Source of the DNA: Mycolicibacterium mucogenicum DSM 44124
GTDB taxonomy: Bacteria > Actinomycetota > Actinomycetes > Mycobacteriales > Mycobacteriaceae
Length of the DNA stretch: 64,000 bases
NCBI RefSeq assembly: GCF_005670685.2
Contig: NZ_CP062008.1
Coordinates: 4,340,001 to 4,404,000, forward strand
Direction: 5' to 3'
Part shown: positions 54,455 to 62,636 of the stretch, in pieces
Numbering within the stretch: position 1 is the first letter of the stretch
Layout: the number at the start of each line of letters is the position of its first letter
Position numbers and translations under genes: made by a program
Notes under the pieces: generated by a model
What the model saw: only the letters and a program-made list of their open reading frames with translations
What the model was told of the DNA's origin: nothing
Databases searched by the model: none

Positions 54455-55696
54455 CTAGAAGTCGTCGGGCACACCCGGGGCGACAGGCCAGCCGAAGGCG
54501 ACGGCGGCACGGTGCACCGAACCCGGCGTGAGCTCGCGAACCAACCCGGCACTCGCCAGCGCCTGCAGATTCACCCCGCCGAGGTATACCGCACCGAGCT
54601 CACGCACCGAGATCGCGATATCGGCCGGTGCCGTGGTGGTTTCACATTCGGCGCCGTCAGGACCCCCACGCAGACGCACCCGACCGGTGTTCCACGGGCA
54701 CAGTCCATCCGTGACCTCCAGCACCACGTCGACCGGAGCGGCGTAGCTGCGCAAGCCCAGTGCGCGCGGCACGTCGACCAGCCTGACGTAGACGCCGTCT
54801 CTGACTTCGCACGCCAGCGCACGCCGGTCTGCCACCAGACTGAGGAGCGGCTCATCGACGGCAGCGCCGTCGTAGGCAAACGTCCTGACCAGATCCATGT
54901 CCAGGAGATAGCGCCAAATCTTCGCGTACGCACGAGGATTGGTGGCCACTACTTCTTGAACGTGGACTTCACTGTTGGGCTGGCCGCGGTCCGTCCAGCT
55001 GTTCTTCGGCCGGTAGATACCGAATCCGCTGACGGTGCCGTCGGGCTCGTGGTGCAGGAGGAAGCGAAGCTTGCCGGAGTCCTTGCGTCTCACCTCGTTG
55101 TCATGGATCCAGTTGTCCCACCACGGGCGCGGCCGCTCCATCAAACCGGGGCGTTGCAGCATGGCCTGCTGGTGAATCTCGGGTCCACTGGCCAACAGCG
55201 TCTCGGCGTCGACGTGCGTCACCGAACCGTCGCCGAGTTCGACGTCGTCGCGGAATCCCAGCTCACGTACGTTGCCGGAGAGCTCTGCCACCGGTACTGC
55301 CATCCCGTAGCCGAAGCGCCCATAGATGGCCGCCTCCGACGCGAACAGTATTGCCAGAGCCTCGGTTCCACGCGCGCGGACATCCTCGAGCTGGTGGCGC
55401 ATCATCGCCGTGAGCAGGCCGCGGCGCCGGTGGCTGGGCGACACGGTCACCGCGGTGACGGCGGCCACCGGCGCGGTCCCGCCGCCGGGCAGCACCACGT
55501 CCTTGCCGAAAGCGCCGGCAGTGGCGACCCAACGGGTGCCGTCGTGGAAGCCGAACATGCGGTCGTACTCGGTGAAGGCGCGCATCAGGTCGATCTCGTC
55601 CTGCTGCGGATCCTGCAGGAAAACCCCGTACGACGTAGCCATGAACGCATCGAAATCATCACTGTCGCTCACAGAGCGCAGCGTCAAATCAGTCAT
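54455..55696 (-). CDS. eis: GNAT acetyltransferase of the Eis family
   Basis: A 413-residue protein with two GNAT domains and a sterol-carrier-like C-terminal domain. The acetyl-CoA loop is VSPSHRRRGLLTAMMRHQLE near residue 85; FGYGMAVP follows. The chain ends in Phe, and the terminal carboxylate is a catalytic base in Eis proteins. M. tuberculosis Eis acetylates aminoglycosides at several positions and DUSP16 lysines. ATG at 55696 is used. Only the family is certain, since mycobacteria may encode more than one. Confidence 0.88.
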   Translation of the reverse strand: MTDLTLRSVSDSDDFDAFMATSYGVFLQDPQQDEIDLMRAFTEYDRMFGFHDGTRWVATAGAFGKDVVLPGGGTAPVAAVTAVTVSPSHRRRGLLTAMMRHQLEDVRARGTEALAILFASEAAIYGRFGYGMAVPVAELSGNVRELGFRDDVELGDGSVTHVDAETLLASGPEIHQQAMLQRPGLMERPRPWWDNWIHDNEVRRKDSGKLRFLLHHEPDGTVSGFGIYRPKNSWTDRGQPNSEVHVQEVVATNPRAYAKIWRYLLDMDLVRTFAYDGAAVDEPLLSLVADRRALACEVRDGVYVRLVDVPRALGLRSYAAPVDVVLEVTDGLCPWNTGRVRLRGGPDGAECETTTAPADIAISVRELGAVYLGGVNLQALASAGLVRELTPGSVHRAAVAFGWPVAPGVPDDF

Positions 55697-55854
55697 GTAC
55701 CAACGGATATCACGCAGGCGCCACAGGAGTCATCTGATTATTCCGGGGGCAGACGAAAAGCCAAGGCCATCAACCGTTTCGGTCAAATGGCCGGAGCAGA
55801 TGCCCTCCCGCGGCGGCAGTCACCAATGTCCACCCGGCCGTCCGGCATCCCTGC

Positions 55855-56232
55855 TCAATGACCATGAGAACGACTCGGAGTCCGACTGGGCCGGCGCCAC
55901 AGCCCGATCCACGACGCCAAAATTGCTGCGATCACCACGATTTCAGCCACGGCTCCCCAACCGTGTGGATACAGCACGCCCGCGACGTGGTGATCGATGA
56001 ACCCGGCCCGAGGCAACGGCGACATGCCGGCGCGGTCGCGGGCCCACCGCTCGACCGTGGTCAGCGGACATTCGACGACACCGGTGAGGATGATGGCGGT
56101 CCAGCCGACGACGAGGGCGTGCACCCAGATGGTCACCGGCCAGCGCCACGCCAGGAATCCGCCGCCGATGAGGTAGCCGAGGAAGGCGAAGTGTGCGGCA
56201 ACTGCCGCTGCTGCGATCGCGGAATACGGCAT
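55855..56232 (-). CDS. DUF2784 membrane protein
   Basis: A 125-residue membrane protein with four hydrophobic segments and the DUF2784 pattern: FAFLGYLIGGGFLAWRWP, GWTAIILTGVVECPLTTVERWAR, FIDHHVAGVLYPHG. ATG at 56232 is the family start; the frame is open to 56442 but the extra region is coding in no known family. Function unknown. It is divergent from the iron alcohol dehydrogenase, and the palindromic operator lies in the gap, so it may share that control. The gap 55697-55854 shows no gene. Confidence 0.75.
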   Translation of the reverse strand: MPYSAIAAAAVAAHFAFLGYLIGGGFLAWRWPVTIWVHALVVGWTAIILTGVVECPLTTVERWARDRAGMSPLPRAGFIDHHVAGVLYPHGWGAVAEIVVIAAILASWIGLWRRPSRTPSRSHGH

Positions 56233-56305
56233 CGGCCTGCCTCTTCGAACTGGCGTAGCTGCTGGGACCTGGATACCCGGGGTGGAAACCGGCAAACCGT
56301 CGGCG

Positions 56306-56327
56306 TACCTACCCGATCGGGTAGGTA
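56306..56327. promoter_or_regulatory. Palindromic operator before the iron alcohol dehydrogenase
   Basis: A perfect 22-bp palindrome, whose core CTACCCGATCGGGTAG is at 56309-56324. The right arm is used again in a second inverted pair, GGTAGGT-AGCG-ACCTACC (56320-56337), so three half-sites alternate over about 32 bp. It lies 80-100 nt before the dehydrogenase ATG. A 16-bp sequence of the same form occurs at 60938-60953. Confidence 0.75.
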
Positions 56328-56405
56328 GCGACCTACCCACGTGCACATTGGTCCTGACGGCGGCGCGCCGTAGGCTGGGCGTGTTACCTGGATCACGGAT
56401 GAGGA

Positions 56406-57626
56406 ATGGGTCTGGTGAGACTCGACGTGATGGCGCCCGCACAGATCGCGGCGACGACGGCGGCGACGGCCGCGCCGACGCGGCTGTTGAAGTTCCATGC
56501 CCCGGAGATCGTGTTCGGTATCGACTCGATGGCGGAGGCTGCGCACGCCGCCGTCCGCCTGGGCGGGCTGCGGCCCATGCTGGTCACCGACCCCGGGCTG
56601 ATCGAGGCCGGCTGGGTGGCCGAGCTGGTGGGGCACCTGCGCGCCCAGTGCGTCGAGGCGCACGTGTGGAGCGCGCTGACCCCGAACCCCAAGGACCACG
56701 AGGTAACGGCCGGCCACGAGTTCTACCGGTCGCACGGCTGCGATGTGCTCATTGCCTTGGGCGGCGGCTCGGTGATCGACGCGGCCAAAGGCATCGCGAT
56801 CCTGGCGGCCAACGGCGGCCACATCCTCGACTACGCCGGAGTCGACAAGGCGACGGCGCCGATCCCGCCCCTCGTGGTGCTGCCGTCCACGTCGGGTACC
56901 GGCGCCGACGTCTCTCAGTTCTGCATCGTCACCGACACGACCCACAACACCAAGATCACCATCCTGGGCCGTGCCCTGGTCCCCGACATCACCGTCATCG
57001 ACCCCCGACTGCTCACCACCATGCCCGAATGGCTCAACGCGGCAACAGGTCTGGATGCGCTGACGCACGGCATCGAGGCGTTCGTGTCGCTCGGGCACAA
57101 CCAGCTGACCGACCACCACGCATTGCGGTCGGTTGTGATGGTCACCGAAAACCTGGTCACGACCATCGAGCGACCGCAGGACATGCCGGCCCGCGTGCTG
57201 ATGGCGCAAGCCGCGCTGGAAGCGGGTCTCGCGTTCACCAACGCCATCCTGGGCGCCGCGCACGCCATGAGCCACCAAGTGGGTGGGCTCCTCGACTTGC
57301 CGCACGGCGTCATCAACGGCGTGCTGCTGCCCCATGTGGTGCGGTTCAACGCCGAGGCCGACCCGGCTCCTTTCGCCACCATCGCCGCCTGCCTCGGGAT
57401 CGCCGACAAGCGCGCTCCAGAGCTGGAATCCGCACTGGCACTTGCCGACCGACTCCAAGAGCTGGCCAGACAGGTGGGCGTGCCACGCGGGCTCGCCGAG
57501 TTGGGAGTGCGTGACGCCGACGTTCCGGTGTTGGCCCACAACGCCCTTCAGGATGCGTGCCTGACCACCAATCCCCGCCCTATCGACGATGCACAGCTGC
57601 GCGCGCTGTTCCGGGCTGCGCTATGA
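56406..57626 (+). CDS. Iron-containing alcohol dehydrogenase (1,3-propanediol-dehydrogenase-like)
   Basis: A 406-residue group III (iron) alcohol dehydrogenase. GGGSVIDAAKGIAI is the nucleotide-binding segment, PSTSGTGADVSQF the substrate/nucleotide loop, TGLDALTHGIEAFVS and GAAHAMSHQVGGLLDLPHG carry the metal histidines. It matches the DhaT group and fits the M. smegmatis MSMEG_6239 1,3-propanediol dehydrogenase, which I remember next to the same kinase-regulator pair. ATG at 56406; downstream starts at 56415 and 56430 are possible. The stop overlaps the kinase start as ATGA. Confidence 0.86.
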   Translation: MGLVRLDVMAPAQIAATTAATAAPTRLLKFHAPEIVFGIDSMAEAAHAAVRLGGLRPMLVTDPGLIEAGWVAELVGHLRAQCVEAHVWSALTPNPKDHEVTAGHEFYRSHGCDVLIALGGGSVIDAAKGIAILAANGGHILDYAGVDKATAPIPPLVVLPSTSGTGADVSQFCIVTDTTHNTKITILGRALVPDITVIDPRLLTTMPEWLNAATGLDALTHGIEAFVSLGHNQLTDHHALRSVVMVTENLVTTIERPQDMPARVLMAQAALEAGLAFTNAILGAAHAMSHQVGGLLDLPHGVINGVLLPHVVRFNAEADPAPFATIAACLGIADKRAPELESALALADRLQELARQVGVPRGLAELGVRDADVPVLAHNALQDACLTTNPRPIDDAQLRALFRAAL

Positions 57627-59005
57627 CAACCCTGCCCGGCAACCCGGTCGTGCCGCGACGCGCGGCCGCCCCGGATCTGGACCAGCTCACCGGCGTGCGT
57701 TCCGGCAAAGGCACGTTCTATCCCGAGTTCCGGGTTGCCGCGCAACGCACCGAACGGGTGGTCGCAGCGCTCGACGCCATCTCACGCGCTCTGGTGCAGA
57801 CCGTCAACGGCCCCGAGAATCTGGTGCGTGCCGTCGCCGAGGCGGCCCGCACTCATCTCGGTGCCGAATGGGTGCTGTTGGCGCTGGCCGACGGCGCCCT
57901 GCCGGAGGCACGACCCCGTCACCTCATCCTCGACGCGGAGGGGCACGCATACTCCTTCGAAGGCCTGTCGGGCACCAAACATCCGGTAGCGCACCTGCCG
58001 GATGCCGTCCTGAACCGGCTCAACGACGTCCTTCGGGGTCAGCTCGCCCAGTTCCGGGTACCCGTCATCGAAAACCACCACTCGCACGTCCCGATCGAAC
58101 TCGACGGCGGGGTCGTCGGCGCATTCGCGGCCTGGACGCCACCGCACCGGCTGCTCGACGGTATCGACGAGGCGGTGATGCGCATCCTCGCCAGTCAGAC
58201 CGCGGTGGCGCTACAGAACTGTGAACTGTTCCAGCGCTCGCAAACCCTGCTGGCCGAGTCCGAGGCACGCAATGCGCAGCTGCTGGCGACGCAGCGCGAA
58301 CTCGGTGCGGCACAACGCCATCAGGTACTGGACTCCGAGCGGCACCGCATTGCCCGGGAACTGCACGACAGCGTCACACAGACCGTCCTGTCGGCCGGCA
58401 TGCAGATCGAGGTGTGCCGAAGTGAGGTCGAATCACGTTCCGGTCCAACAGGTCTGGCCGAACGTCTGGACACCGCCAAAGCACTGACCCGATCGGCGAT
58501 CGACCAGCTACGGTCGGCCATCTATGCGCTCAACCATTCCTCCGACGCCGACCGCTCCAGCCTCCCCGAGCTGCTCGAACAGCTCGCCACGGTGCACATG
58601 CCGAAAGACCTGCGGGTGACGCTGCGGGTCGACGGGGATGTCGCCGAATTGCCCAGTGCTGTCGAACGGAGCCTGCTTCGGATCGCCGGCGAGGCACTGT
58701 TCAACACCGCGATGCACGGCCGCGCCTCACGGGCCATCGTGCGATTGAGCTACCGCGCCGCCGGGGTCACCCTGTCGGTGTCCGACGACGGCATCGGTGA
58801 CCCGGACAAACTCCGGATCCGGCTCCAACTCGCCGATGTCGCGGACCTCGACGGACACCATCGCGGGCTGGCCAACATGCTGGCACGGTGCCGCGAATAC
58901 GGTGGCACCTTCACCGTCGGCCGCTCGCGTATCGGGGGCGTGCGGGTTGTCGCCACCATCCCGCGGGATCCACAAGAAGCTCCGGGCGAAGGAGTCGTGC
59001 CATGA
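57623..59005 (+). CDS. GAF-domain histidine kinase, NarL-type partner (MnoS-like)
   Basis: A 460-residue soluble kinase. The N-terminal half contains a GAF-like sensor (about 47-200), then a coiled coil (205-235), a HisKA_3 dimerisation motif SERHRIARELHDSVTQTVL with His248, and a HATPase domain. In that domain the N-box region reads FNTAMHGRAS and the G-boxes are VSDDGIGD and HHRGLANML. It lacks membrane segments, so it senses a cytoplasmic signal such as the alcohol or aldehyde. It is coupled to both neighbours by 4-bp overlaps. Order and domain make-up resemble MnoS of M. smegmatis (methanol and 1,3-propanediol use); orthology is inferred. Confidence 0.86.
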   Translation: MTTLPGNPVVPRRAAAPDLDQLTGVRSGKGTFYPEFRVAAQRTERVVAALDAISRALVQTVNGPENLVRAVAEAARTHLGAEWVLLALADGALPEARPRHLILDAEGHAYSFEGLSGTKHPVAHLPDAVLNRLNDVLRGQLAQFRVPVIENHHSHVPIELDGGVVGAFAAWTPPHRLLDGIDEAVMRILASQTAVALQNCELFQRSQTLLAESEARNAQLLATQRELGAAQRHQVLDSERHRIARELHDSVTQTVLSAGMQIEVCRSEVESRSGPTGLAERLDTAKALTRSAIDQLRSAIYALNHSSDADRSSLPELLEQLATVHMPKDLRVTLRVDGDVAELPSAVERSLLRIAGEALFNTAMHGRASRAIVRLSYRAAGVTLSVSDDGIGDPDKLRIRLQLADVADLDGHHRGLANMLARCREYGGTFTVGRSRIGGVRVVATIPRDPQEAPGEGVVP

Positions 59006-59658
59006 CCGTTGACACCAGCACCGGGACCATCCGCCTTGCACTGGTGGACGACCACGCCATCCTTCGCCAGGGGCTGCGGTCATTGCTGGAACGCGAAGAC
59101 GACCTCGTGGTGGTCGGCGAGGCCTCCAGCGAGCCGGAAGCCGTGGCCATGGTCGCAGCGACGCAACCCGATGTGGTGCTGGTCGACCTCAAACTCTCCG
59201 CGGGGTCGGACTTCGAGGGATTATCGTTGTGCACCAAGCTTTCCGGCGCCCACCCCGACCTCGGCCTGCTCGTGCTGACCACGTTCCTCGATGAGGATCT
59301 GGTGGTACGTGCGGTGCACGCCGGAGCGCGTGGCTACGTGGTCAAGGACGTCGACACCACAGAACTGGTGCGGGCGATCCGTGCCATCTCCGCCGGACAG
59401 AGCGCGTTCGACTCGCGCAGCGCCGCTGCCGTGGTCCGCTCGCTCAGCGGCCGCGGCGATCAACGCGAGAAGCTCACCGACCGGGAGATCGAAGTGTTAC
59501 GGCTGCTCGCGGCGGGGCTGTCGAACCACAAGATCGGTGAGCAGCTGTACATCTCGGCGACCACCGCCAAGTTCCACGTCAGCAACATCATGCGCAAGCT
59601 CGACGTCAGCCGGCGCGCCGAGGCCGTGTACGCGGCCAGTAAACGCGGACTGATCTAG
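59002..59658 (+). CDS. NarL-family response regulator (MnoR-like)
   Basis: A 218-residue response regulator. The receiver has acidic residues Asp16-Asp17 and the phospho-acceptor Asp62 in VLVDLKLS, with Lys in the VVKDVD loop. The LuxR helix-turn-helix LTDREIEVLRLLAAGLSNHKIGEQLYISATTAKFHVSNIMRKL (shown in its parts) is near 155-215. It is coupled to the kinase. The palindromes at 56306 and 60938 are the natural binding sites. The gene is followed by a strong terminator. Confidence 0.9.
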   Translation: MTVDTSTGTIRLALVDDHAILRQGLRSLLEREDDLVVVGEASSEPEAVAMVAATQPDVVLVDLKLSAGSDFEGLSLCTKLSGAHPDLGLLVLTTFLDEDLVVRAVHAGARGYVVKDVDTTELVRAIRAISAGQSAFDSRSAAAVVRSLSGRGDQREKLTDREIEVLRLLAAGLSNHKIGEQLYISATTAKFHVSNIMRKLDVSRRAEAVYAASKRGLI

Positions 59659-59685
59659 GCCGACGATCTTCGTCGGCCTAGATCA
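59651..59685 (+). terminator. Strong terminator after the alcohol-sensing response regulator
   Basis: A perfect 16-bp stem with a 3-nt loop: TGATCTAGGCCGACGA (59651-59666) pairs with TCGTCGGCCTAGATCA (59670-59685). The stop codon TAG lies inside the left arm. It may stop transcription from both sides, since the zinc dehydrogenase gene ends 36 nt further on. Confidence 0.8.
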
Positions 59686-59720
59686 GCTGGTGTGGATGTG
59701 CGGGTTGACCCTATGAGCCG

Positions 59721-60788
59721 CTAGGCATTCCGGTAATCGATGACGATGCGGCCGTCGATCTGTCCATGTTCCATCCGCGCGAACACATCATTGATCTCGT
59801 CGAGGCGCGCGCTGGTGACGGTCGGCTTGATCAGGCCGCGTGCGTAGAAGTCCAGTGCCTCGGCCATGTCTTGCCGCGTTCCGACAATCGACCCGCGGAT
59901 GGTGAGTCCCTTGAGGACGATGTCGAAGATCGGGGCCGGGAAGTCGCCCGGCGGAAGTCCGTTGAACACGATGGTGCCACCGCGACGGGCCAGTGCGATC
60001 GCCTGACCGAACGCCTGCGGGTGCACGGCGGTGACCAGGACACCATGGACGCCTCCCGTGGCCTGCTGCACCGACTCCACGACGTCGGTGGTACGGGCGT
60101 TGATGGCGACCTCGGCGCCGAGGCGGGTGGCGAGCGCGAGCTTGGCGTCGTCGACATCGATCGCCACCACGCGAAGCCCCATCGCGCGGGCGTACTGAAC
60201 TGCGATGTGTCCCAGCCCGCCGATGCCGGAGATCGCCACCCACTGGCCGGGCCGGGTGTCGGTGACCTTGAGGCCCTTGTACACGGTGACGCCGGCGCAC
60301 AGGATCGGCGCGATCTCCAGTGGGTCGGCGCCGTCGGGGATCCGCGCGGCATAGTCCGCGTTGACCAGCATGTAGGTGCCGAAGCTTCCGTTGACGGAAT
60401 ATCCACCGTTGCGCTGACTTTCGCACAAGGTCTCCCAGCCCGTCCGGCAGTATTCGCAGCGGCCGCAGGCCGACCACAGCCAGGCGTTGCCAACCTTGTC
60501 TCCGACCGCCAGGTCGACCACGCCCTCGCCGAGTGCTACGACCGTTCCGTAGCCTTCATGCCCCGGTACGAACGGCGGCTGCGGTTTCACCGGCCAATCA
60601 CCGTGCGCCGCATGTAGATCCGTGTGGCAGACACCGGATGTCTCGAGCTTGACCAGGGCTTCGCCATAGCCTGGCGTCGGCAGTTGCAGGTCGTGCACCT
60701 GCAGCGGCATGCCGAAGTCGGTGACGACCGCGGCCCGCATGGTGTCGGCGTGTCCCGCCACAGTTTCAGTGGCCAGTGTCTGTGTCAT
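59721..60788 (-). CDS. Zinc alcohol dehydrogenase (AdhP-like)
   Basis: A 355-residue zinc-dependent alcohol dehydrogenase of the AdhP/AdhA group. Catalytic zinc ligands are in SGVCHTDLHAAHG and GHEGYGTV; structural zinc cysteines are in CGRCEYCRTGWETLC; the Rossmann turn is ISGIGGLGHIAVQYA. It should oxidise primary alcohols with NAD. ATG at 60788; upstream in-frame residues to 60860 are discounted. It is convergent with the response-regulator gene and divergent from the permease gene. The gap carries the second copy of the operator, so it probably belongs to the same regulon. Confidence 0.88.
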   Translation of the reverse strand: MTQTLATETVAGHADTMRAAVVTDFGMPLQVHDLQLPTPGYGEALVKLETSGVCHTDLHAAHGDWPVKPQPPFVPGHEGYGTVVALGEGVVDLAVGDKVGNAWLWSACGRCEYCRTGWETLCESQRNGGYSVNGSFGTYMLVNADYAARIPDGADPLEIAPILCAGVTVYKGLKVTDTRPGQWVAISGIGGLGHIAVQYARAMGLRVVAIDVDDAKLALATRLGAEVAINARTTDVVESVQQATGGVHGVLVTAVHPQAFGQAIALARRGGTIVFNGLPPGDFPAPIFDIVLKGLTIRGSIVGTRQDMAEALDFYARGLIKPTVTSARLDEINDVFARMEHGQIDGRIVIDYRNA

Positions 60789-60894
60789 CGATTCACTCCA
60801 TTCGTGAGAATTGTTGTGGGAAAGGTTTTGAGGTTCTGATTGGCGCAAAGCTGATAGCACACAACGCTATTGACAGTGACGTGCCGCCACATGC

Positions 60895-60953
60895 CCCGAT
60901 CGGGCCGAGTACCGGACCTGCCCGGGCGGGCCGGGTACTGCCCAATCGGGCAG
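60895..60953. promoter_or_regulatory. Operator region between the zinc dehydrogenase and the permease
   Basis: CCCGATCGGG (60895-60904) and CTGCCCAATCGGGCAG (60938-60953) flank a third looser half-site pair near 60917-60932. The second has the form C-T-R-C-C-C-R-A-T-C-G-G-G-Y-A-G, identical to the core at 56309-56324 at 13 of 16 bases. It lies 107-165 nt from the dehydrogenase start and 121-179 nt from the permease start. The rest of the 285-nt gap shows nothing else clear. Confidence 0.65.
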
Positions 60954-61073
60954 GGCCGTCGGGCGCCGACCGAACGCTCCCGGACCGACGAAGCCGTTCC
61001 GCAAAGGCGCCACCCCGACGCCACGCACCCGCCATGATGGGTGCCGTAACCAGACACGGCGAAGGTGGATCAC

Positions 61074-62522
61074 GTGGCAACGAGCGAACATCCGAAGGGC
61101 ACGAGCGCGGACACCCAGCCCGAACGCCGCGGCGTCATGCAATCCCTGACGGCACTGTGCGTCCGCTACGTCGAACGCCTGATGCCCGACCCGTACCTGT
61201 TCGCCGTCATCCTGACCGTCCTGGTCGCCGCGATGGTCGCACTTCTGGTCCACGGCGCCACCCCCAGCGGCATGCTCAAGGCCTGGTACGGCGGCGTGTG
61301 GGGTTCGCAGAACATCTTCACGTTCGCCTTCCAGATGGTGCTGATCCTCGTGACGGGTTACACGCTCGCCGAGGCGCCCGTCCTCAAGCGCGCCATCGTC
61401 CACATCGCGAGCAAGCCGAACAACCAGGTGCAGGGCGCCCTGCTGTGTTTCAGCGTCAGCGCTGTGCTGTCCCTGCTGAACTGGGGACTGGGACTCGTCG
61501 CCGGCGCGCTGGTCGCCCGGCAGGTCGCAAAGCGTTTCACCGACGCGCATTTCGGCTACCTGATCGCGGCGGCGTTCATGGGCTTCATCGTCTGGACGCA
61601 GGGACTCTCGTCATCGATCGCGCTGGCCAACACCGACAGCAGCAGCCCCATCAACGTGATCCACAAGCTCACCGGCATCGCTGTTCCGTTGAGCCAGACC
61701 ATCTTCCAGCCGTACAGCTGGCTGTCGGCGATCGCGGTGCTGGCGCTGCTCGCCCTGGCGGTCTGGCGCATGGCTCCGACGCAGAGTCTGGCGCCGGATC
61801 CGGCGGTGTTCGAAGACGAAAACCAAACGGACAGCGAGGCTGCGGCAGGATTGCCGGCGCCCGGCAAGAAGTCCTTCGCCGAATGGCTCGAGAACCTCTG
61901 GATCCTCAACGTCCTCGTATTCGCCGCCGGCATGGCCTATTTCGTGCTCAGCGGATTCGCGCTGAACATCTCCTCGATGATCATGCTGTTCACGATCACC
62001 AGCGCACTGCTGCACCGCACGCCGATCCGCTTCATCCGGGCGTTCACCGGCGCCGCCAAGGTGTCCGGCCCACTGCTCCTGCAGTACCCGCTGTACGGCG
62101 GCCTCGTCGGCCTGCTCGGTTACCAGGCGACGAAGACCGACAAGCCGCTGCAGACGCTGCTGGCGGAGGCCGTCGTCAATGGCGCCACGGAGCACACGCT
62201 GCCGTTCCTGACCTTCATCGGGTCGTTGATCATCAGCCTGTTCGTCCCGTCGGGCGGCGGGCACTGGGCCGTGCAGGGCCCCATCGCGGTCGACTCGGCG
62301 CTGGCGATCGGCCAGCGTTCACCCGAGTACCTGGGGCTGATCTCCATGGCGGTCGCTGTCGGCGAAGGCGTCGCGAACATGATCCAGCCGTTCTGGCTGC
62401 TGCCGCTGCTGGCGATCGCGAAGTTGAACGTCCGTCAGGTCATGGGTTTCACGGTCGTCGCGTTCCTGATCGGCGTCGTGGTGCTGGGTGCCACCACGCT
62501 CATCGCCCCGTACGTGCTCTGA
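61074..62522 (+). CDS. Short-chain fatty-acid permease (AtoE/TIGR00366)
   Basis: A 482-residue transporter with about 11 membrane segments: MPDPYLFAVILTVLVAAMVALLV, GLVAGALVARQVAKRF, GLVGLLGYQATKT, PSGGGHWAVQGP. The family takes up short-chain fatty acids such as acetoacetate or butyrate. GTG at 61074 is preferred (AAGGTGG 5 nt before); GTG at 61065 is alternative. It sits across the divergent operator from the zinc alcohol dehydrogenase, so it may import the acid or export products of alcohol oxidation. A PucR-type regulator follows. Confidence 0.82.
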   Translation: MATSEHPKGTSADTQPERRGVMQSLTALCVRYVERLMPDPYLFAVILTVLVAAMVALLVHGATPSGMLKAWYGGVWGSQNIFTFAFQMVLILVTGYTLAEAPVLKRAIVHIASKPNNQVQGALLCFSVSAVLSLLNWGLGLVAGALVARQVAKRFTDAHFGYLIAAAFMGFIVWTQGLSSSIALANTDSSSPINVIHKLTGIAVPLSQTIFQPYSWLSAIAVLALLALAVWRMAPTQSLAPDPAVFEDENQTDSEAAAGLPAPGKKSFAEWLENLWILNVLVFAAGMAYFVLSGFALNISSMIMLFTITSALLHRTPIRFIRAFTGAAKVSGPLLLQYPLYGGLVGLLGYQATKTDKPLQTLLAEAVVNGATEHTLPFLTFIGSLIISLFVPSGGGHWAVQGPIAVDSALAIGQRSPEYLGLISMAVAVGEGVANMIQPFWLLPLLAIAKLNVRQVMGFTVVAFLIGVVVLGATTLIAPYVL

Positions 62523-62531
62523 CGCCCAACA

Positions 62532-62567
62532 CGCCGCGCGTGCGTGAGAAGAATGCGCGGCGCTTTT
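62532..62567 (+). terminator. Intrinsic terminator of the permease gene
   Basis: CGCCGCGC (62532-62539) pairs with GCGCGGCG (62555-62562) over 8 bp with a 15-nt loop, followed by CTTTT. It lies 10 nt after the permease stop and separates it from the regulator. Confidence 0.7.
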
Positions 62568-62620
62568 GGTGCCGGAAACAAAACTTCGACCGATTTGTCC
62601 CCGAATCTTCCGTCGCCGCG

Positions 62621-62636
62621 TTGTGATGGATCACAA
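62621..62636. promoter_or_regulatory. Palindrome overlapping the start of the PucR-type gene
   Basis: TTGTGATGGATCACAA has perfect 7-bp arms around two bases. It contains the annotated ATG. It resembles a CRP site but its spacer between TGTGA and TCACA is 4, not 6. Either an operator or chance. Confidence 0.4.

Noticed and set aside
60776..62626. A 616-codon plus-strand frame covering the permease gene.
   Set aside because: Out of frame with the permease, which has clear membrane segments; the alternative protein is His/Arg/Pro-rich.
62621..62636. A CRP site before the last regulator.
   Set aside because: TGTGA and TCACA are 4 nt apart instead of 6, so ordinary CRP would not fit both arms.
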